A stretch of 64,000 nucleotides of DNA. Source: Trichoplusia ni (Eukaryota > Arthropoda > Insecta > Lepidoptera > Noctuidae). Positions within the stretch are counted from its first letter, which is position 1. Every line of letters begins with the position of its first letter. Positions 24,401 through 33,400 of the stretch are shown piece by piece. A program made the translations under genes and the position numbers. The stretch lies in contig NC_039493.1 in NCBI RefSeq assembly GCF_003590095.1, positions 8,556,001-8,620,000 of the forward strand, in the 5' to 3' direction. The notes below the pieces were generated by a model. That model saw nothing but the letters and a program-made list of their open reading frames with translations, was not told where the DNA came from and did no database searches.

Positions 24401-27400
24401 ACACCCTGACTTGAGGCCCGTGGTAAGTAACATATAGAGCTGCGAATTTCCAAAAACATAAATTGCAGATTATCTATAAAGAACGCACTGAAAATCCCGT
24501 ATACTCAGATTTGAAGCACTTTTTTAAATTAGATAGCCTTATTTTTGAGGACAGTTTTTTAACATCAGGTAACTAGCCTTGTGAAAAATTGCTGAATTTT
24601 TTACAAGGCTAGCTTTGCAGTCTGCCTCTTCGTGCAGCAAAAGTCAGATAATTGACCCAAATTAAAATATTCCAGTTTCAACAAATATTAAAACCAAGTT
24701 ACAACAGTGTCGACATGATAGAGGTGGAACTATTCGATGACGACAGAGGGCCCAGAAACTTCAGTAAAGAATTAACTGCGGTGAGTTTTTAATTTAAGTA
24801 ATGAAGCTTTTTAAAATAACATAACATATTGGACCTATTCTTAATAGAATTTGTTCTTTTTCAGCTCCGAAAACAAATAATTGACCAAAAAACAGGGAAT
24901 AAAGAAATGAATGTCAAATATCACCTAGACGACATGGTAAGCATGATTACAATTTTAACATACTTTAATTTTATACTGTAACTGTAACGCATCCTTTAAT
25001 TATGAATTAAAGGAAGGATTAATATTAGCCATGAAGAATAGCGCTTTATAAGATAATGCGGATTTTATGTGGCTTTGAGTTTGCTTGACTCAAATCAAAA
25101 TGTAAACCATGCATGTTACAGAAAAGGGTATCCCGAGCCAAAAGGCATTACTACTGGACGGGTATCAGCGACTCTCCTTTCACGTTAGTAGTGGCCATCC
25201 CTGACAATTATGGCCGACATCGCATCACTCCACCTCCCACAGACGATATACACCGCCTTTCCCTCACCTCTAAGAACATATCAGCAAGACAGTACCTGTC
25301 TGACAAATGGAGCGTTCACCCTGATTGGTAAGTGTCGAAAAGAAATTTCATAAATAAAGCAATGTTAAAAATTCGTCCCTCAATAGTCGATCCACGCAGA
25401 TTTTCAACATAACTAGTAACCAGAAGAGACTCGACAATTCGTACCAGTCACTGCACCTATAATGTCCGAATTTAGTTGCTGATACTTAAATTTTCTTAAA
25501 ATTTACAATCAATAAATAAGGCCGGGCTTGAAATAACGAGACAGATATTGAACCTAATCTTGAATGCAGGTTATATTGTCGTCACTATGAGCGAACATTC
25601 GCAACTGCTGAGGAGGAGCTACTTTATTTCCTGGAACGAGTCGCCAAACCTGGCTGGCGCTGGCCAGCGAAGCCTCGTCCACCAGAACACCACAAGAATA
25701 AGCTGGGACACGACCGTCACAACAATGGTAATTGGATTTATGACACTGATAATTGGTCAACTATGACGATTTGTCCAAAATTTGATGTTCAGTGATTGGT
25801 GAGATATAGTTAAATTGATCTGTTTATGGTTTACAGGAACACCAGAAGCAAGAGAAAGGAACAAGGTATCTAACAGCACGCCCAGGAATGAATATTATTG
25901 TAAGTGTTTGAGTTATACTACTTTAATACTATTTCAGTATAGACTGTATAGATATAGATATAAATATAAATGAAAAAAATGATATAAAACCTTTTCTAAG
26001 CTCAACCTCTTTACAAAATGCGTGACAAGTTTCCGCCTTGATAATATTGTATCAAACTCTTGTCTGGTATTGATTTTTGTATATTCTTTAAAGGCGATCA
26101 CGGATTAATGCAAGCGTTAGTTTATGACGCCCGGAACACGGCCTGGTTCAACAAGAGTATTTCAGACTCGGCGTCAGATGAGAAGGCGTAAGTAAATTAT
26201 TATTCATAGTCATTATTATACACTTAATCAGAAATACAACAAACAGATCTTTACAAAGTACACGGAACGTAGACAAGGCATTTTATTTGCACAACGATTG
26301 ATGTATTTGTCCAGAGTGTGGTCATACAAAAGAATAATTGTGAAGATTTGTGCTTTCTACTATGGCCAAGTATTTTGTAAAGACTTACCAAATCCCTTGT
26401 GGTCGAACGTCAATATTTTTAATGAGATTCATTCACGAAACAATTTAATTTACTCTTGGAATGCATTTTACTAATTCCGCCCGGATAGCCCATTGACAAA
26501 AGTGATCGGATTATTGCCGAGGTAAAGTAACTTTCGACGTGGAAAAACGTTTTGCATGTGTTTATTATATTTAGGTAAATTAAACGGATGGCGAAATATG
26601 GCTGAACGACGGAAAAATACACTTAAAGGACTTGTCTGGAAAATCATGGACTGATAAATTTTATTTCACTTTACCCCGTATATTCTTTATACATAAGTGT
26701 AGAGTCAGCGCACTTAATGTATGTTGGCAGGTTTTGCATTTAACCATTTTTCGTTTATTTTGTATCATTAGCAGCAATGGATTGGTTTGTATGTTATGAT
26801 ACTGCCATAAGTAGATGAGTTTTACTGTTTTTTGTGAATTGAAATTAAGACACGGTTGAGCTAGATTTCGAGGACAGAAATAAGTCACAAATTTATATGG
26901 AGTCCACACAAAAGATTGTTTTATATTTGAAGGACTGAATTATCCACCTACACTAATAACATACATTTCAACAAAACCACCGACAGCGACCATAAAGACT
27001 CGTAACGTCGAGTTTCATTAACGATCCCAGTTAGTCACATACAATAATAAACATATTTTGTAACAGGCTGGAGTTTATCCAACGTTTTGGATACATCGTC
27101 GCGTTCCTGTCTACACATAGCGGGCTGACTCGATGGCAGACACATCCACCGAAAGATCACGATAATGACAAGTAAGTACACAGCAACTACCATGACTCTC
27201 CGAATTTAATTGCGATGGGGGAATAGGAACCAATAACGACTCTAGAATGACTTCTGACGAGCAAGCAATTAACTTTTCAACTTAACATGTATTTCTAGAC
27301 CAGAATTCGGCAAGCAATGGCCGCGCTCCATAGAGGAGGTCTGGTACAGACGTGCTGTGGAACAGCATTACGTGGATCCCCTAAGCTACGTCTACAGCGT

Positions 27401-30400
27401 CGACCTGAGCACCGACAAATTCCCTCTCAACGTCAGTCGGGCCATGGTGACGGCGTCTCATGCTGTGTTCCACGGAGACGGCCACAGGAAGGCCCCGGCA
27501 GCTGTCGTCGGCTTTCAATTCAAACACGAGAGGCTAAGCGAATGGTTTGAAAATATTACGTCATCGGTAAGATCTATTTTATTTTTCCCCAAAAGGTTAT
27601 GTGTATTGATTGTAACATGACAACGGTTCTTCCCCATAAGAGTGATATTTTGTAATCCTGCAACTTGAGTCTAGTTGACTCAAGACACGTTTTAAAAGTG
27701 CCTGGAAAACGGGTTTTTTAAGTCTTCTTGATTTTGATTTCCTACACATTTAATTTTCAATAAATGTAAAGACAGGTTCAGTGGCGCGCGAGACGCTGTG
27801 ACAAGCGCACGTAGTTTCGCACGATACGTTGGGTAGTAATTTTATAAGTACCCCCGAAAGATTATAATTATGGATGATATTTTAAGTGATGAGGATAAAA
27901 GTGAATCGGATATTATTAAGGAATGTGAAAGAGAATTACAAGATATGGAAATGAAAAGATATTATAAAAGACCGCGAGAAAGTGAAAATAGTAGCGAAGA
28001 GGGATTTATTACTGTAAATAGAAGAAGACCTAAAAGGTTGATCAGAAGTGACTCAGCAGTTAATTATGATAAAAATTTTGATTTGGAGGATAACGTGGAT
28101 ATCGGCCGAAAGTATGAAGTATGTCTAACATCATTAAAAGTGTTACCAAAACAAATGGCCCTTGCAAGACTTCTGAGAGATGAAAATATATTAAACATAA
28201 ATAAAATAAAGTATAAAAGTCTGTACAGAGTGTACGTTCAATTTGAAAATATAGTTCAAGCTGAAAACCTTATTAAAAATCAAAAGTTGGTTGATCTTGA
28301 TATACGTGCTCAATTTACCGACCAAAACAATGTGTCATATGGCATCATCAAGGGGGTAGATTTGGATATAGATGAAAAAGAATTATTAGAAAACTTAAAT
28401 GCAACATGTGACATATTATCTGCCAGAAGATTGAGGAGAAGAAATTCAGAAGACGAGTGGGTAGAAAGTGAGACTGTACGACTAAGTTTTAAAAGTATAT
28501 CTGCTCCCTCTTTCGTCATTGCTTATGGTTGTAAGTGTGACGTAGAAAAGTATGTTTTCCCTGTCACACAATGTTCTAAATGTTGGAGGTTTGGGCACAT
28601 CAAAAAGTTCTGTTCATTAAATAAGGATGTTTGTCCCAAGTGTGGTCAAGGACACAGCAACTGTGAAATTCAGAAATTCATGTGCCCTAATTGCAAAGGG
28701 CCTCATATCGCACTAAATAAATCCTGTCCATATTTTATTAAGGAAAAAAAGATTCGTGAGATTATGAGTGAAAAAAACATAACATATAAAAAAGCTTTGG
28801 AGATATTTTTGATGAAGGAAATTCCAAAAGAGAAGACAAGAGTAGAGGAGGAACACATTAATACTGACAGTATAAATAGCCAGACTTTGCCCCCAATTAA
28901 TATGAATAGGTCATATAGTAGTGTTTTACGGACAACGGCCGTGGTTAATGAATCTGAAAAGAATCAAGAAAAAGAGAGGAATATGGGATATAGCCAATTA
29001 CAAAAGGAGAAAAAGGAAACGAATAAAAAAACAAAAGAGCACAAAAATCAACAATTTGAAAAAGAAGTTATGGAAGTCGAAACAGAAAATTTTGAGGGAG
29101 AAAGAGTACAACCGAGAGAAGAAATTACTTTGGAAAATTTGGAGAAGAGAAAACAGAGAAAATTCGATATTTGGAATCTTATTTTAAAAATTAAGAATAT
29201 AGTCATGTCGGAAGAAAGTTTTATAGATAAATGCATATTAGTGTTAAGAGTAATTGTTCGAGAATGTAAAGAATTTTTTATGAAAATATTTTCTGATGTT
29301 GGAATAGTTGAGAATCTTTTTAACCTTTTCAATGGCCAGAGTTCTTAATATTGTTCAGTGGAATTCTCAGAGTCTCAAGCCCAAGTTAATAGACTTTGAT
29401 ACTTTATTGTTTAAAGAAAAAGTGCACATAGCTATCATTAGCGAAACATGGTTGGATTCAGAATCTGCTCTCCATATTAGTGGATATAATATTCATCGTA
29501 AAGACAGACTTGACTCTTATGGAGGTGTGGCGATTATTGTTCATAAGTCTGTACAGTCACAAGTTTGCTCCATCAGCGGTATAAACACAGGTATAGAAGC
29601 AATTCATATTAGATTATTAAACTGTAAACATTTAGATAATATTATTTCTATATACTGCCCGTCATCAGTTCGTACGTCACAATCAGATTGGGAAAATATT
29701 TTTAAAATATCTTCCAAAAGAACATTGATAGCAGGAGACTTTAACGGTCACCACACGAATTGGTCTTATGAAAATAACCAGAGGGGTATACAACTCTTTG
29801 ATTCGGCTTTAGAAAACGGGTTCATTTCGCTAAATAATGGGGATCCTACAAGAATTAAACTAGTAAACAATGTACTTCAAAAGTCGTCTCCCGATATAAC
29901 CTTTGCTTCATCAGATATAGCGATAGATTTTAAATGGAAAACTATTAACGAGAATTTGGGCAGCGATCATCTTATCATAAAAATCAAAATTAATTCGACA
30001 GAACTCTCAGAAGTTAAAGAGAAACTTAATTTTAAAAAGGCGAATTGGATAAGATACAAAGAAGATCTTATAGATTCATTCTTTACCTTTGATAGTCTTT
30101 CTTGTAGCAGCACAGATATTCAAAATTATTATAACTATTTTTTAGATGTAGTAAATCAATCAGTTTATAAGAATATTCCATTATTAAAAGTATTTAAAGG
30201 CCCCACAAATAAATTTACACCAAAGCATTATTGGTCTCCATCTTTGTCTAAAACAATAGCAGAGCGACGATTAGCGTTAAGTTATTTTAGAAAAAACCCT
30301 ATACCGGACAATCTGACAAAGCTGGAGAATCAAATTCAAAAAGCCAGAAAACATACCCGACAGGCTAAATCGTCTAGCTGGCATTAATGAGTGTGTATCC

Positions 30401-33400
30401 GTCTCTGACATGTGGCGTAAAATGAGTTGGTTTAAGGGATATCGTCAGTCTAAGTTCATTCCACCCGAAGATAAACAAAAACAATTGTTAAAGTCTTTGA
30501 CACCAGACTTCGTTTCTAACAGTCCGCCTATTTTCAGTTCAAGTAATAGTTTACTCGAGTCGGTTTTTACAATGCAGGAATTAGAAGCTTGTTTAAAGAA
30601 AACAGATACTGCACCAGGTAATGACGGAATCACCTACTCAATAATTTACAACCTGCCTTTGCCAGGTAAACAATTTCTATTAAATATATATAATGCAATC
30701 TTTACATTAGGAATTGTACCGAACCAGTGGCGAACTATATTAATAGTTCCCATACCAAAAATAGGAACCGAAAACAATTCAGAAGTCAAACTTAGACCGA
30801 TTTCCCTTATATCTTGCATATGCAAAATTTTTCATCAAATGATAGGGAAACGACTGGAATGGTACACAGAAAAACATTTGATTTTATCATCGTATACATG
30901 TGGTTTCCGTAGGGCTCAATCGTGTCTAGATTGCCTAACAAGATTAGTAAGCTATATACAAGTTGGTTTTGGAAAGAACTGCCCGACAGTTTCTTGCTTC
31001 CTCGACGTAGAAAATGCATACAATAACATATTAGTTGACAAAGTAGTAAACATTCTAGATGAATTAAAAGTTGGTAAAAAAGTATGTGCCTATTTATGGT
31101 GCTTTTTAAGTGATAGACGTCTAATGATTAGGAATGATGTGGAAAATCAAATTACTGAAATAAGATATACTAACAGGGGACTAGCTCAAGGAGATCCATT
31201 ATCACCGTTACTGTTTAATATAGCTACATTTAAATTATGTCATAAAATAAGTAATGTTTTTTTGTCCCAGTATGCGGACGATTTCGTCTTATATGTATGT
31301 CACAAAAACCTTAGTTACTGTGAATCACAATTACAAATATCTTTAAATGAGTTCACAACTATGCTAGATGACATAGGCCTGCAATTATCCCCAAACAAAT
31401 CTAAAATTTGTATTTTTAGCAGAGGACGTAGAAGGAAAGAAGTGAAACTGTATATTGGAAATAGTCTTATTCCGACGGAAGTTAATGTTAGATATTTGGG
31501 ATTATGGCTGGATACATCTTTGCGTTGGAGTAAACATGTGAATGAGATTTCTGAAAAAGCTTCAAAATTCTTGAACCTATTGAAAGTATTAGCAGGTTCA
31601 GGTTGGGGCATTCACCCTAAGCACTTAAGAACAATATACATATCATTAATAAGAAGTAGAGTGGATTTTGGGTGTTTTCTTTATGATAATAGTGCGAAAA
31701 GTAATTTGTTCAAACTTGACCGGATTCAAAATCAAGCCCTACGAATAATAGGAGGTTATATTAAAAGTACACCAATCCATGTTATGGAGAGTGAATTGTG
31801 TCTGCCACCATTGTTTCTGAGAAGATTGTATCTTGCCTACAAATACTGTATTAAAAGTATGTCTTGGTCCAATAATATAACAATAGACCTCTTGATAGAC
31901 CTTAGCTCCGATGTGTATGATCGATATTGGCAAAGGGTTAGGAAACCATTACTTATACCTGTTTTTAATGAATGTAAAAACTGTGACATATACACTTCAA
32001 ATCCGCTTGAATTATTTAAATTGGATATCTGGGTAAGTTATATAGATATAAACGGATTAATTAAAATAAACTTAGAATCTATGAAAGGGTCAAAAAGATG
32101 TTACGATTCAACTTTTCTTAAATCTAATATAATTGCAGAATTAGCCACCGAATACGCTGGATGGATAAAAATATTTACTGATGGATCCAAAAGTAATAGT
32201 GGTCGTGGAGCGGCGTATTTCGATATTTCAAAAAATACAGTTGCTATGTTTAAAGTTAAGGCATCAGTATCGATCATGACATTGGAGCTCATTGCAATCT
32301 CAGAGGCTCTTAATTTTATAAAAGGTCAGGAAGGTAGAAATTTTGTTATAGTTACAGATAGCAAAAGCGCCTTACAGCATATGACTCGGTGCGCTTCTGG
32401 TTACAGCAGAGGTGTACCGATAGTCTATAAGATTTTAAAATTAATATACGAATTAGTCACAAAGTATAATATAAACCTGAGATTGCAATGGGTTCCGTCA
32501 CATATAGGCTTAAAGGGCAACGAGGAGGCTGACAGGTTGGCTAAATTAGCAACGAAAGATGGTTTGGATATCGCAATTTTACCACATTATACAGAAGTTG
32601 TAACAAAATTCAAAAATAAGTGTTACTTAACGTTCAAGGAATATTTCGATGAAAGGAGTAAAGAAAAAGGTATATGGTTTAAAACAATACAATGTCAGCC
32701 TCCTCGAATACCGTGGTTTTATAATAGTAAGTTAAGTAGAACCTACATTGTAGCTATAGGTAGATTACGTTCTGGACATTATCCATCAAAGAAATTTGGA
32801 TATTTAATGAATAAAATTGATTCCCCTAATTGCGAAGTGTGTGGCATGGTGGAAGATGTGCAGCACATTCTTGCAGAATGTAAAAAATATAAAAGAGTGA
32901 GAGAGGCATTGGTGCAAAAATTTCATATAAACACATACGATCAAGGAGCCTTTTTAAGTATTCTAGCAGAACCAACATCTGACACTGCAAAGTTTATGGT
33001 AGAAAACATGATTTTGCACCAATGACTCTGTCCCTTTTTAGGAAATAAGTTTTTTGTAAATAGAGATTAAGATCAGGTAACGTTGGGGCTCGCATGTCCA
33101 TGGAGATAAAGGCCCCTAAATAAAATTAGATTAAAAAAAAAAAAAAAAAAAAAAGACAGGTTGGAAACACATTAAAAGTAACCGTGTATTAAGCTTTGAT
33201 AAAAGTCGATTACTAATATTAATACGACATATCTCCGAATAGTAATGTTGTTTGCTGAAAATGTATATTATGTATTCATAAAATGTTAACCCTTCATCAT
33301 GTGTAAAATCAATCCCATATTCCAGTGCGAACACAACAAAGAGTGCACGACATGTCAGTCTGACAATTGGGACTGTTACCTGGTGGACAACAACGGGTGG

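Larger units (their letters stand above)
27779..33154 (+). mobile_element. Nearly full-length I-like non-LTR retrotransposon (RNase H-bearing)
   Basis: A 5.4-kb insertion in gene B intron 21, same strand as the host gene. Order: a 91-bp 5' UTR starting CAGTGGCGCG; ORF1 with zinc knuckles; overlapping ORF2 with APE endonuclease, reverse transcriptase (YADD), RNase H and a C-terminal Cys/His cluster; short 3' UTR with AATAAA at 33119; 22 A residues; target-site duplication on both sides. RNase H together with APE places it in the I group (I/Nimb/LOA-type clades) rather than Jockey or CR1. The exact clade needs a tree. The clean poly(A), intact duplication and almost open frames suggest a recent insertion. 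Confidence 0.92.

Noticed and set aside
25866..25871. Early donor GTATCT inside gene B exon 18
   Set aside because: Using it would remove the conserved Y-Y-C region shared with gene A; the stronger GTAAGT at 25900 keeps the frame and this motif.
33133..33154. A-rich microsatellite
   Set aside because: It is the poly(A) tail of the retrotransposon, bounded by the target-site duplication.
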